A stretch of 37,902 nt of DNA from Acidimicrobiaceae bacterium (GCA_009840695.1 VXNG01000120.1:1-37902), one strand, 5' to 3'; numbered from the stretch's first letter, positions 1 to 7,445 are shown. Notes: a model not told the origin generated them from the sequence alone. Numbers and translations: made by a program.

Positions 1-2
1 TG

Positions 3-566
3 GTCGTCGGCCCGGTCGACAACAACGTCTTCGTGATCCGCTGCACGTCCACCGGGGACGCGGTCCTGATCGACGCGGCCAATGAGCATGAGCGACTGCT
101 CGAACTGTGCCGCCGGCTGGGTGTCCGGACGGTGCTGGAGACCCACGGGCACTGGGACCACATCCAGGCCATACCCGCGGTGCGCGACGCCGGGTACGAA
201 GTGGGTGTCACCGCGGAGGACGCCGCCATGCTGCCCAGCTACGACTACCTGCTGGAGGACGACACCGTCGTCGAGATAGGCCGCCTCCGGCTGCGCACCC
301 TCCACACGCCGGGCCACACGCCCGGCTCGATCTCGTTCCATGTGGAGGGCACACCGCTGCTGTTCACCGGCGACACGCTGTTCCCGGGGGGACCGGGTGC
401 CACCCAGTATGAGGGCGGCGACTTCGGAACCATCATCCGCTCCATAGAGGACCGCATCTTCAGCAAGTTCGACGGATCCACGATCGTGCTGCCCGGGCAC
501 GGTCTCGACACCACCCTCGGCACCGAGTCACCGCACCTCGACGAGTGGATCGCCAGGGGTTGGTGA
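3..566 (+). CDS. MBL-fold metallo-hydrolase (5' partial)
   Basis: This is the C-terminal 187 residues of a metallo-beta-lactamase-fold hydrolase; the reading frame is open to the left edge, so the start lies outside the window. The first visible residues (VGPVDNNVFVI) match the usual opening strand of glyoxalase-II-like members. The zinc-binding signature THGHWDH is present near nt 150, followed by the HTPGHTPGS metal-ligand segment, FTGDTLF (bridging Asp) and a final LPGHG histidine, so all expected metal ligands seem intact. Family members hydrolyse thioesters, lactones or phosphodiesters in the cytoplasm. The substrate cannot be told here. It is followed 57 bases downstream by an SDR gene on the same strand and may be co-transcribed with it. 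Confidence 0.9.
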   Translation, partial: VVGPVDNNVFVIRCTSTGDAVLIDAANEHERLLELCRRLGVRTVLETHGHWDHIQAIPAVRDAGYEVGVTAEDAAMLPSYDYLLEDDTVVEIGRLRLRTLHTPGHTPGSISFHVEGTPLLFTGDTLFPGGPGATQYEGGDFGTIIRSIEDRIFSKFDGSTIVLPGHGLDTTLGTESPHLDEWIARGW

Positions 567-623
567 CCCGGGCCGCGGTAGCTTGACCGTTCGAGGCCGC
601 AAGCTCGTAGACCAGGAGGTTCC

Positions 624-1556
624 ATGACCAGGCTTCTCGAAGGCAAGGTGGCGCTCGTCACCGGCGCAGGGCGGGGCATCGGACGCGAGCACGCCTTGAT
701 GCTCGCCGAGCACGGCGCAAAGGTCGTGGTCAACGACCTGGGTGGCGACGAGTTCGGCGGAGGCGCCGACTTGACTCCGGCCGCCGAGGTGGTCGAGGCC
801 ATTGCTTCGGCCGGGGGAGATGCGGTCGTCAACGGCGGCAACGTGGCCAGCTTCGACGACGCCGGGGCCATGGTGCAACAGGCCCTCGACACTTTCGGCG
901 ACATCAACATCGTGGTCAACAACGCCGGCATCCTGCGCGACCGGATGGTGTTCTCGATGACCGAGGACGACTGGGACACCGTGATGGCCGTCCATCTCAA
1001 GGGCACGTTCGGGCCTTCCCACCACGCGGCGGCCTACTGGCGCAACAGGGCCAAGTCGGGCGAGGAGACCTACGGGCGGATCATCAACACATCGTCGCCG
1101 TCGGGGATCTACGGCAACGTCGGGCAGACCAACTACGGCGCGGCCAAGGCGGGCATCGCCGCCTTCACGCTGATCGCCGCCCAGGAGCTGGTCCGATACG
1201 GCGTGACCGTCAACTGCCTGGCCCCCACAGCCTGGTCGCGCCTCACCGCCCCGCTGATGGGCGGCGACGAGGCATCGGAGGAGTTCAAGGACAGTATCGA
1301 CCCGCGCTGGATCGCGGTGATCACGACCTGGCTGGCCAGCGGTGAGGCCGCCAACGTAACCGGCCGCATATTCGACATTCGGGGCAAGAAGCTCGGCATC
1401 GCCGAGGGATGGCACCTGGGGCCGGTCGAGGTCCAGCCGGACAATCCAGCCAAGCTGGGCCCGGTGATGTCCAAGCTGATGGCGGCGGCCCGCCTGAACG
1501 CCGACATGTCGGGCAGGGACCACCAGGGCCTCGGCTTCCCGAGCCAGTCGATCTAG
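624..1556 (+). CDS. SDR oxidoreductase, (R)-3-hydroxyacyl-CoA dehydrogenase type
   Basis: A 310-residue short-chain dehydrogenase. The Rossmann glycine motif TGAGRGIG is at residues 13-20, NNAG at 99-102, the catalytic Ser in INTSSPSG near 157, and the YxxxK pair at Y171 and K175. The N-terminal stretch (LLEGKVALVTGAGRGIG, then HGAKVVVNDLGG) and the long loop before helix 3 resemble the dehydrogenase domain of peroxisomal multifunctional enzyme type 2, which oxidises 3-hydroxyacyl-CoA with NAD(P). The start is supported by a strong AGGAGG about 5 bases upstream of the ATG. A 6-bp inverted repeat (AGCTTG 580-585, CAAGCT 600-605) lies just before the ribosome site; its role is unknown. The exact acyl-CoA substrate is unknown. 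Confidence 0.9.
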   Translation: MTRLLEGKVALVTGAGRGIGREHALMLAEHGAKVVVNDLGGDEFGGGADLTPAAEVVEAIASAGGDAVVNGGNVASFDDAGAMVQQALDTFGDINIVVNNAGILRDRMVFSMTEDDWDTVMAVHLKGTFGPSHHAAAYWRNRAKSGEETYGRIINTSSPSGIYGNVGQTNYGAAKAGIAAFTLIAAQELVRYGVTVNCLAPTAWSRLTAPLMGGDEASEEFKDSIDPRWIAVITTWLASGEAANVTGRIFDIRGKKLGIAEGWHLGPVEVQPDNPAKLGPVMSKLMAAARLNADMSGRDHQGLGFPSQSI

Positions 1557-1571
1557 CGATCAGCCGCTGGA

Positions 1572-2828
1572 TCAGTGGCCGGGTGCGGGAAGCCTGACAG
1601 TGATCTCGGCGAAGTCGCCCGGCTCGGACTCGGCCGCTATCGAGCCGCCGTGCTGGCGGACCACGTCGTTGCAGAGGCTGAGGCCCAGCCCCACTCCCGT
1701 CCCTGAGGGCTTCGTCGTATAGAACGGGTTGAAGATCTTGTCCATGGAGTCGGTCGGGATCCCGGTTCCGTTGTCGCGGATGCGGATGACTATCTCCTCG
1801 CCGGTTCGCTCCGTCCTGAGCCACAGAGTCGGCCGGTAGGAGTCCCGATCCTGATCGTTCATTCGCCGCTTCTCATCCATCGCGAAGCAGGCGTTGCCGA
1901 CCAGGTTCAAGAAGACTCGGCCCATTTCCTCGGGCACTACCTCCATCTCACCGACCTCGGGGTCACAGTCACTGCGAACGTCGACCTCAAAGTCCTCGAA
2001 CTGGGCTTGGGCACTGTGGAACGCGATCATCGCCCTGTCGTTGAGCAGGTCGTTGATGGCGACGGGCTGGCGGGTGCCGCCCCCGCGCCCGATGGTCGAC
2101 ATGTCCCTCACGATCCGGTCGGCGCGGTCCCCGTGCGAGCGGATCCGCATCAGGTTCTCAGTCAAGTCCTCGGTGATTCCCGCGATCAGGGCGCGCGTAC
2201 CGTGATCGAGACCATCGGAGTGCTGCTCCATCGCCTCGCGGAGTTCTCCTACCAGTTCCTCCGATGCTTCGGAGAAGTTCCTCATGAAGTTCAGAGGGTT
2301 CCTGATCTCATGGGCCACGCCCGCGGTCAGCTCTCCCAGCTCCACCAGCTTCTGGCGAAGGATGATCTGGCCCTGAGTCTGCTGTAGCTCCGCCAACACC
2401 TGCTCCAGCTCACTGTTCTTCTTCTGGAGGTCTTCAGACAGCTTGCGCACGAGATCCAGTTGCAGAGCCTCGATGGATCGCTGCCGCAGTCGCTCCAGGG
2501 CCTCGGCAGTCCTGTTGACTTCGTCGTTGCCGGACAGGTTGACCGTGTAGTCCAGGTCCCCCTCGCCCATCTTGCGGATCCAGACCTCCACCGCAACCAC
2601 GCGAAGACCGGTGTGCACATTGCGATAATTGGCAAAGAGGGCAAGAGCGAGTCCGACGGACGCGACGGCCACCAGGGCCCCGTGGCCAGCGGCCATTGCC
2701 TGCACCAGAAGTACGACACTCACGACGAGGCTCAATACCAGAGCAAGCGTCATCTGAATCGACTTGCGCCGCAGGCTGAATCGGGAGATGGGTTCGTCGC
2801 GCCCACCGTTCGTTGACTCAGACGCCAT
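1572..2828 (-). CDS. Membrane sensor histidine kinase (HAMP-HisKA-HATPase)
   Basis: A 418-residue kinase. Two hydrophobic segments (about 26-46 and 50-68) with almost no loop between them anchor it in the membrane. A HAMP-like linker (about 75-120) and a glutamine-rich coiled coil (about 122-160) follow. The H-box ELTAGVAHEIRNPLN places the phospho-accepting His at 173. The ATPase domain shows the N-box (LVGNACFA, Asn about 312), G1 DNGTGIP (352-358) and G2 GTGVGLGLSL (376-385). It lacks an extracellular sensor domain, so the signal is probably membrane or cytoplasmic. No response regulator lies nearby, so it looks like an orphan. It is convergent with the SDR (15-base gap) and divergent from the alpha/beta hydrolase. 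An AGGG about 9 bases upstream supports the ATG. Confidence 0.93.
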   Translation of the reverse strand: MASESTNGGRDEPISRFSLRRKSIQMTLALVLSLVVSVVLLVQAMAAGHGALVAVASVGLALALFANYRNVHTGLRVVAVEVWIRKMGEGDLDYTVNLSGNDEVNRTAEALERLRQRSIEALQLDLVRKLSEDLQKKNSELEQVLAELQQTQGQIILRQKLVELGELTAGVAHEIRNPLNFMRNFSEASEELVGELREAMEQHSDGLDHGTRALIAGITEDLTENLMRIRSHGDRADRIVRDMSTIGRGGGTRQPVAINDLLNDRAMIAFHSAQAQFEDFEVDVRSDCDPEVGEMEVVPEEMGRVFLNLVGNACFAMDEKRRMNDQDRDSYRPTLWLRTERTGEEIVIRIRDNGTGIPTDSMDKIFNPFYTTKPSGTGVGLGLSLCNDVVRQHGGSIAAESEPGDFAEITVRLPAPGH

Positions 2829-2995
2829 GACCTCGTTCCCTGTTCCTTCTGCTGGCCGGTCGAGGGCCCTTCATTGCCCCTGGACCATCCGAAGACTCTA
2901 CAAATCCAGCCGCGACGGAGGCGAGTCGATGGCTGCTCTGTACGTCCTGGTGAACCTGATTCGGGAACGCCGAGCGACAGCAGTTCCGGCCCCCT

Positions 2996-3024
2996 TTGAC
3001 GATCAAATGTCTGAGATTTACGCT
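2996..3024 (+). promoter_or_regulatory. SigA-type promoter, copy 1 of duplicated cassette
   Basis: The -35 TTGACG (2996-3001) and -10 TACGCT (3019-3024, TANNNT type) are separated by 17 bases. The spacer holds an imperfect palindrome, AAATGTCTGAGATTT (6 of 7 arm pairs), a plausible operator. The expected transcript start, 7-8 bases after the -10, falls on the GTG at 3032. The element recurs almost identically at 25680. Promoter activity is inferred from pattern only. Confidence 0.7.
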
Positions 3025-3040
3025 CCGAGCCGTGAGGCCC
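2996..3040 (+). repeat. 45-bp dispersed repeat, copy 1
   Basis: This stretch, covering -35, spacer, -10, start-site region and a GTGAGGCCC start, matches 25680-25724 at 44 of 45 positions (A/G difference at 3016 versus 25700). Outside the 45 bases the two sites diverge. The sharp edges suggest a copied promoter cassette or very strong functional constraint. Confidence 0.85.
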
Positions 3041-3049
3041 ATCCCATGA
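3032..3049 (+). other. Possible leaderless 5-codon micro-ORF coupled to next gene
   Basis: GTG AGG CCC ATC CCA TGA (peptide MRPIP) starts at the predicted transcript start of the duplicated promoter. Its stop overlaps the hydrolase start as ATGA (3046-3049). In the other copy of the cassette the same GTGAGGCCC is the start of a long CoA transferase gene. Here it is out of frame with the hydrolase, so it may act only as a ribosome entry point. Translation is inferred, not shown. Confidence 0.4.
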
Positions 3050-3840
3050 AGAGGGGCTACGTCGACAGCGACTGGGGCCAGGTCCACTACCGGTCGGCAG
3101 GAGACAACGGCCCCGCAGCCGTCTTCTTCCACGAGTCACCGCTGTCGTCGATCGCCTACGAGGCAGCGCTGCCCCACCTAGGGAAGTCCTTGAGGGCCTT
3201 CGCCCTCGACACGCCGGGATACGGCATGTCAGATCCGCCCCCATCGGATGGGTTCGAGATAACCCACTATGCGGCCGCGCTGCTTCGAGCCATCGACGGG
3301 CTGGGAATCGAGCGCTTCGCGGTGGCCGGAGTCCACACAGGCGCATCGCTCGCGCTGGAGGTCGGACTCCAGGCCGGGGCCGACCGGATCACCTGCGCCG
3401 TGCTCACCGGCGTGCCGCTGATGTCCGAGGAGCGCCGCCGGGAGTTCATGGCCTCCTGGTCGCCCCCGATGACGCCAGCCTCCGACGGCAGTCATCTGGC
3501 GTGGGCCTGGGAGCGCTACCGTCGCATCTGGGGTGCCGACAGCTCGGCGGGCGTTCTCAACGTCGGCGTCGTGCAGATCCTCAATGTGCTGGAGCGGTAC
3601 GAGTGGGCCTACAACGCCGCCTTCCGCTACGACCCCGAGCCCCGCCTGGCGAACCTCTCCTGTCCAACGCTGCTGCTCGATGCGGAGAACGACATCTTCG
3701 CAGACATGGACGAACCGGCGGCCGCACTGCTGCCCGACGCTCGCATCGAGATCGTCCCCGGCCTCGGAGGGCAGCTGCCCATACGAGTGCCGCAGACATA
3801 CGCCGAGAAGGTCATCGCCTTCGTGACCGCCCGATCCTGA
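3046..3840 (+). CDS. Alpha/beta-fold hydrolase with non-canonical active site
   Basis: A 264-residue alpha/beta hydrolase-fold protein. The start at ATG 3046 is chosen because family similarity begins there (MKRGYVDSDWGQVHYRS) and because the promoter at 2996 makes starts further upstream impossible for that transcript. Fold markers are FFHESPLSS (oxyanion region, about 27-35), ALDTPGYGMSDPP (about 53-65) and the acid-strand segment LLLDAENDIF (about 209-218). The nucleophile elbow reads G-V-H-T-G (95-99) instead of GxSxG, putting His 97 where Ser is expected. The usual catalytic His position near the C terminus reads GGQLP (Gln 243). It may therefore not be a classical serine hydrolase. Elbows with HTG occur in a little-studied branch of this fold, as far as I recall. 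Substrate unknown. Confidence 0.85.
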   Translation: MKRGYVDSDWGQVHYRSAGDNGPAAVFFHESPLSSIAYEAALPHLGKSLRAFALDTPGYGMSDPPPSDGFEITHYAAALLRAIDGLGIERFAVAGVHTGASLALEVGLQAGADRITCAVLTGVPLMSEERRREFMASWSPPMTPASDGSHLAWAWERYRRIWGADSSAGVLNVGVVQILNVLERYEWAYNAAFRYDPEPRLANLSCPTLLLDAENDIFADMDEPAAALLPDARIEIVPGLGGQLPIRVPQTYAEKVIAFVTARS

Positions 3841-3852
3841 TATTGCTATTCT
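3823..3852 (+). promoter_or_regulatory. Leaderless promoter for small ORF and amidase
   Basis: A -10 box TATTCT (3847-3852) sits exactly 6 bases before the GTG at 3859, the spacing typical of actinobacterial leaderless transcripts. GTGACC at 3823-3828 could serve as a weak -35 with an 18-base spacer; it lies inside the end of the hydrolase gene. No Shine-Dalgarno sequence precedes the GTG. Confidence 0.55.
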
Positions 3853-3858
3853 CGGATC

Positions 3859-4047
3859 GTGGCCGGCGAGTCCAGACCAGAACACCAGGACGACATCGAT
3901 GCCGCCGGCCCGGGCGATGACGACGCATCGAACCTGGCCGGTGCGCTCGCGGCCACCGTCAGGCAGTCAGCCGGCCAGATGCCGCAGGACACGCCGATGG
4001 CGTTGGTGTACCGGCTCGCGTCGCCCGACGAGACCGCGCCGCGGTGA
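3859..4047 (+). CDS. Small acidic protein preceding amidase (62 aa)
   Basis: A 62-residue ORF beginning with GTG directly after a -10 box (leaderless) and ending in a GTGA overlap with the amidase start, the layout of a translationally coupled pair. The N-terminal half is acidic and probably disordered (HQDDIDAAGPGDDD). The C-terminal half, ending PMALVYRLASPDE, could form a short helix-strand unit. By position and size it may be a GatC/AtzG-like partner, since such small proteins often precede amidases of the GatA/AtzE class. The sequence similarity I can see is weak, so the function is unassigned. It could also be only a leader ORF that loads ribosomes for the amidase. Confidence 0.55.
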   Translation: MAGESRPEHQDDIDAAGPGDDDASNLAGALAATVRQSAGQMPQDTPMALVYRLASPDETAPR

Positions 4048-5456
4048 GTGACCTCGCCGGGCTGAGTCTGACTGAAGCAGCCCGGCGGCTGCGCAATCGG
4101 GAGGCAACCGCCGTCGAGCTGGTGGACGCCTGCCTCGCCCGCGTCGAGCAGTGGGAGCCGCACGTTCACGCCCTCGTCACCGTGCTGGGCGAGCAGGCGA
4201 TCAGCTGGGCCGAGCAGGCGGACCGGGAACTCGCCGGCAGACGGCCGCGCGGCCCCCTCCACGGCGTGCCGGTCGTGGTCAAGGACCTGATCGACGTCTC
4301 GGGCGTCCCGACCGAGGCGGGCTCCCAGATACTCGCCGGCTCCATCGCTGCAACCGATGCCGCAGTGATCGTCCGGCTGAAGGATGCGGGCGCGATCATC
4401 TTGGCCAAGGCCAACACCCACGAGTTCGCGTACGGCGCCCTTACGCCGCCGACCCGCAATCCCTGGGATCTGGATCGCATGCCGGGCGGGTCGAGCGGAG
4501 GCTCGGCGGCCGCGGTCGCCGCCGGCGAGGCGTTCGGAGCGCTGGGCACCGACACCGCCGGATCGGTGCGAGAACCGGCCGCGCTCTGCGGGACAGTCGG
4601 TCTCAAGCCCACCTACGGGCGAATCAACTGCCAAGGGGTGGTACCCCTGGCCTGGTCTCTGGACACGGTCGGGCCCATGACCCGCATCGTGGAGGACTGC
4701 GCCCTCCTCTTCGGCGTGTTGGCGCCGACCGGAGCGCGCCGGGCCGGACCGCCGGCAGCGATCTCCTGCGATCCCGGTTCGTCCGGATCCGGTCTCGCCT
4801 CGCTGCGGGTGGCGGTGGCCTCCGAATTGATGCAGCCCCTCGAGCCCGCGGTGGCGGACACGCTCGATGACCTGCTGGAAGCGCTCAGTGCGGCCGGTGC
4901 GGTGGTCGAGCCGGTCTCGATAGGTGATCCCGATGAGTTGACAGCCACGCTGTTCGTGATCCTTCTGGCGGAGTCAGCCTCCTACCACCGGCCCTGGCTC
5001 GAGAGCTGTCCCGAGCGGTACGGCGCCGATGTGCTCGCCTACCTGGAGATGGCGGCCGACCTGACGGCAGTCGACTATGTGGACGCCCAGCGCCTCCGAG
5101 TCGTGCAGCGCAGCCGGATCGACGCGGTCCTCGCCCGCGCCGATGTCCTGCTCGCGCCCTCTCAGCAGGTGGTGGCTCCCCGCGTGGACACCGACACCGT
5201 CGTGTTTCCCACCGGCGAGACCGCCCCGCGAGACCTGACGTTGATCCGACCGCTGGCACCGTTCTCGCTCACCGGTCATCCGGCTCTGACGGTTCCGCTG
5301 CGACTGGGCGATCAGGGTCTGCCTATAGGGGTTCAGCTTGTCGGAGCGCCGTTCGGCGATGAGCGCCTCCTCGAATACGGATCGGCCATGCAGCAGATTC
5401 TCGGTTGGGACACGGCCGCCCCGCCCTCACCTGCGCTGCCGCAGCGCGGTCTCTGA
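4044..5456 (+). CDS. Amidase signature (GatA/AtzE-like) hydrolase
   Basis: A 470-residue amidase of the amidase-signature family, which hydrolyses amide C-N bonds through a Ser-cisSer-Lys triad. K80 (VVVKDLIDVSG), S150 in PGGSSGGSAA, and the nucleophile S174 in DTAGSVREPAALCG are all present. The common DTGGS reads DTAGS here, a mild variation. Length is typical of the family. The GTG start overlaps the small ORF's TGA by 4 bases, so the two are probably coupled. Family members act on aryl or aliphatic amides, carboxybiuret, allophanate or Gln-tRNA substrates. A tRNA role is unlikely because no gatB is nearby and the gene sits beside a peptide-type importer, suggesting breakdown of an imported amide. 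Confidence 0.93.
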   Translation: MSDLAGLSLTEAARRLRNREATAVELVDACLARVEQWEPHVHALVTVLGEQAISWAEQADRELAGRRPRGPLHGVPVVVKDLIDVSGVPTEAGSQILAGSIAATDAAVIVRLKDAGAIILAKANTHEFAYGALTPPTRNPWDLDRMPGGSSGGSAAAVAAGEAFGALGTDTAGSVREPAALCGTVGLKPTYGRINCQGVVPLAWSLDTVGPMTRIVEDCALLFGVLAPTGARRAGPPAAISCDPGSSGSGLASLRVAVASELMQPLEPAVADTLDDLLEALSAAGAVVEPVSIGDPDELTATLFVILLAESASYHRPWLESCPERYGADVLAYLEMAADLTAVDYVDAQRLRVVQRSRIDAVLARADVLLAPSQQVVAPRVDTDTVVFPTGETAPRDLTLIRPLAPFSLTGHPALTVPLRLGDQGLPIGVQLVGAPFGDERLLEYGSAMQQILGWDTAAPPSPALPQRGL

Positions 5457-5521
5457 GCTGCCGGCTGCTACTCCGTCGCCAGTCTCGGGCGTGGTGCTTG
5501 TCTCAAGCGCCGCTGGTGCAC
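5457..5521. other. Short intergenic stretch with small hairpin
   Basis: The gap after the amidase contains a 5-bp stem GCTTG/CAAGC with a 3-base loop at 5496-5508, without a T-run. It might weakly terminate amidase transcription. Nothing else was recognised before the promoter at 5522. Confidence 0.3.
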
Positions 5522-5549
5522 TTGACGGCTCGTCAAAACGTCCTACAAT
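5522..5549 (+). promoter_or_regulatory. Promoter of the peptide-type ABC operon
   Basis: TTGACG (5522-5527), a 16-base spacer and TACAAT (5544-5549) make one of the best SigA-like matches in the window. It lies 94 bases upstream of the lipoprotein start, leaving a leader of roughly 87 bases. The GGGGAGG ribosome site is at 5631-5637. The spacer lacks the GTCTGA motif seen in the other promoters, so this operon may be controlled differently. Confidence 0.75.
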
Positions 5550-5643
5550 TCTTGGGAACGCTGAGCGCGGTCACACTGTCCTGGGTTCACCCGATTGGCT
5601 CAGGCGGCCGCCGCGAGGCGAGGTTACCCAGGGGAGGACCGAC

Positions 5644-7362
5644 ATGAAGTTTTCGAAGAGACTGCTGCTACTGCTGTTGGCGTTGAGCCTGGTGGCTGCG
5701 TCATGCGGCGGCGACGATGACGCCGCCGAGCAGCCGACGGCCGCGCCCGAGCCGGCACCGGTGGAGGATCCAGAGCCGGCGGAGGAACAGCCAGCGGAAG
5801 AACCGGCCGAGGAACCGGCGGAACCGGCGGCCCCCGATGTTGATCGCACCCTGCGAGTCGCGGTGGCCGCGTTGCCGGTGACCCTCGATCCCGAGTTCGC
5901 GCCGGGCCAGGAGTCTGTGGAGATCATCACGACAGTTCTCGACTCACTCTTCTGGTTCGAGGCCGAGCCGGGCGTCGACGGGGTCCGCTCCGCGACAGAG
6001 CTGGCCAAGGGCGATGCCGGAATGGTGCCCGGTCTCGTCGAGTCGTTCGAGGTTTCCGACGACAATCTCACCTACACCCTGAATCTGAGGCAGGGGGTGA
6101 TGAGCGCGGCAGGCAACGAATTCACTTCCGAGGACGTCCGCTGGATGCTGGCCCGCAACTTCGGCGTCGCGGTTATCGGCGCCTTCGTCGTCGGCATCGC
6201 CAAGATCCCGTCGATGGACGCCGTCACCGTCATCGACGACTACACGGTGGAGATCAGCATCACCACCCCGAACCCGCTGCTGCTGCGAGCCCTTCAGCTC
6301 CAGACGATCAGCCCGGTCGACTCCACGGTCGCCAAGGAGATGGCCACCGACGATGACCCCTGGGCCACCGAGTGGATGCAGCTGGACACCATGGGATTCG
6401 GGCCGTACTACGTCGACGAGTTCACTCCGGGCGTCCAGCTCGTGCTGAAGAGCAACAAGAACTACTGGCGCGGCGAGCCCTTCTTCGAGGAGATCATCTA
6501 CCGCGAGATTCCCGACTCGTCGCAGCGCCTCACCCTGCTGCGCCAGGGCGAGGTCGACATAGCCGAGAACCTCTCCAGCCGCGAACTCGAGTCCCTCGGG
6601 GCCGATGAGGGCAAGACCGTGTCCGTGGTGCGCAACCAGGTCATCTTCGGTGCCATGAACACGCTGGGCGGCCCCACCGCGGATGCGAAGGTGCGTCAGG
6701 CTCTGCAATACGCACTGAACTCCGATCAGATCGTCAGCAGCGTCTACGAAGGCAATGCGAAGGCGCTCCGGTTGGTGGCCCCGGAGGAGTATCCGGGCTA
6801 CAACGCCGGCCTCTGGCCGTATCCCACGGGCGGCGACGCCGACACGGCCAGGGCACTTCTCGCCGAGGCGGGCTACGCCGACGGGTTCGAGATCCCGCTG
6901 CTCGTGAACGCCGATGTCTCCGACCATGACGATGTGGCGGTGCTCATCCGCGACTCGCTGTCGCAGATCGGCGTCGATGTGGTGATCGACACCAAGCCGG
7001 CAGCCGCCTATCTGGAGCAGGCCAACTCGGGCGACATCGGCATCGTGCTGCATCAGGGCTACGCCATCGTGTCGGAGATTCCCTACCACTACCAGCTCTA
7101 CGTCTCGGGCCCGACCGGGTTCTTGAGCTTCGGTGGCTTCAACAACCCGCGCTTCGACGCGGCCATCGCCGAGTCCTTGTCGGTGCTTCCCGGATCCGAA
7201 CGCACCGAGCTGGTCAACGAGGTTCAACAGATTCTCGCCGACGAGGTGCCCCACCTGTCGGTCGTTGGCGCTCCGACGCGGTACGGCTTCGGCCTCGACA
7301 TCGAGGGCTACACCTGGTATCCGAACAACCAGATATGGTTCTACGACCTGTCGAGGAGCTGA
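5644..7362 (+). CDS. Family-5 ABC substrate-binding lipoprotein (peptide/solute)
   Basis: A 572-residue solute-binding lipoprotein. The signal peptide (MKFSKRLLLLLLALSL) ends in the lipobox VAASC with the lipidated Cys at 21. A Pro/Glu-rich linker (about 27-65) follows, then the SBP_bac_5 (DppA/OppA/NikA-like) domain from about residue 68 (TLRVAVAALPVTLDP) to the end. ATG 5644 is chosen because the signal peptide starts there and GGGGAGG lies 6 bases upstream; the frame extends further left only through non-signal sequence. It captures a peptide, opine or other oligo-solute outside the membrane and delivers it to the permeases encoded next. Motifs such as FTSEDVRWMLARNF and VRQALQYALNSDQI are typical of the family. 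Confidence 0.95.
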   Translation: MKFSKRLLLLLLALSLVAASCGGDDDAAEQPTAAPEPAPVEDPEPAEEQPAEEPAEEPAEPAAPDVDRTLRVAVAALPVTLDPEFAPGQESVEIITTVLDSLFWFEAEPGVDGVRSATELAKGDAGMVPGLVESFEVSDDNLTYTLNLRQGVMSAAGNEFTSEDVRWMLARNFGVAVIGAFVVGIAKIPSMDAVTVIDDYTVEISITTPNPLLLRALQLQTISPVDSTVAKEMATDDDPWATEWMQLDTMGFGPYYVDEFTPGVQLVLKSNKNYWRGEPFFEEIIYREIPDSSQRLTLLRQGEVDIAENLSSRELESLGADEGKTVSVVRNQVIFGAMNTLGGPTADAKVRQALQYALNSDQIVSSVYEGNAKALRLVAPEEYPGYNAGLWPYPTGGDADTARALLAEAGYADGFEIPLLVNADVSDHDDVAVLIRDSLSQIGVDVVIDTKPAAAYLEQANSGDIGIVLHQGYAIVSEIPYHYQLYVSGPTGFLSFGGFNNPRFDAAIAESLSVLPGSERTELVNEVQQILADEVPHLSVVGAPTRYGFGLDIEGYTWYPNNQIWFYDLSRS

Positions 7363-7384
7363 TATACGCCAGCACGGCACGCAA

Positions 7385-7419
7385 GGCGGTGGGCGTTCGC
7401 GCCAGCGGCGCCCGCCGCC
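7385..7419 (+). terminator. Intercistronic 11-bp hairpin after binding-protein gene
   Basis: An 11-bp stem (GGCGGTGGGCG 7385-7395 with CGCCCGCCGCC 7409-7419, one G-U pair) encloses a 13-base loop, 22 bases after the binding-protein stop. There is no T-run, so it is better seen as a 3'-end stabiliser or partial terminator. Such a structure would keep binding-protein mRNA more abundant than permease mRNA, as in malE-malF type operons. The role is inferred. Confidence 0.6.
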
Positions 7420-7424
7420 CGCTG

Positions 7425-7440
7425 CCGGTCCCATGACCGG
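7425..7440 (+). other. Hairpin next to permease ribosome site
   Basis: A perfect 6-bp stem CCGGTC/GACCGG with a CCAT loop ends 5 bases before the ATG at 7446. It partly covers the GGGG that would serve as Shine-Dalgarno, so it could limit permease translation. Confidence 0.4.
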
Positions 7441-7445
7441 GGCAC

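Noticed and set aside
580..605. Inverted repeat before the SDR gene as a terminator
   Set aside because: Only 6 bp with a 14-base loop and no T-run; mentioned in the SDR entry but not called.
2764..3045. Longer start for the alpha/beta hydrolase
   Set aside because: The extension overlaps the kinase start and the promoter at 2996 and has no family similarity.
5944..7434. A 496-residue minus-strand open frame
   Set aside because: It is opposite the lipoprotein gene with shadow composition and no motifs; also no ribosome site.
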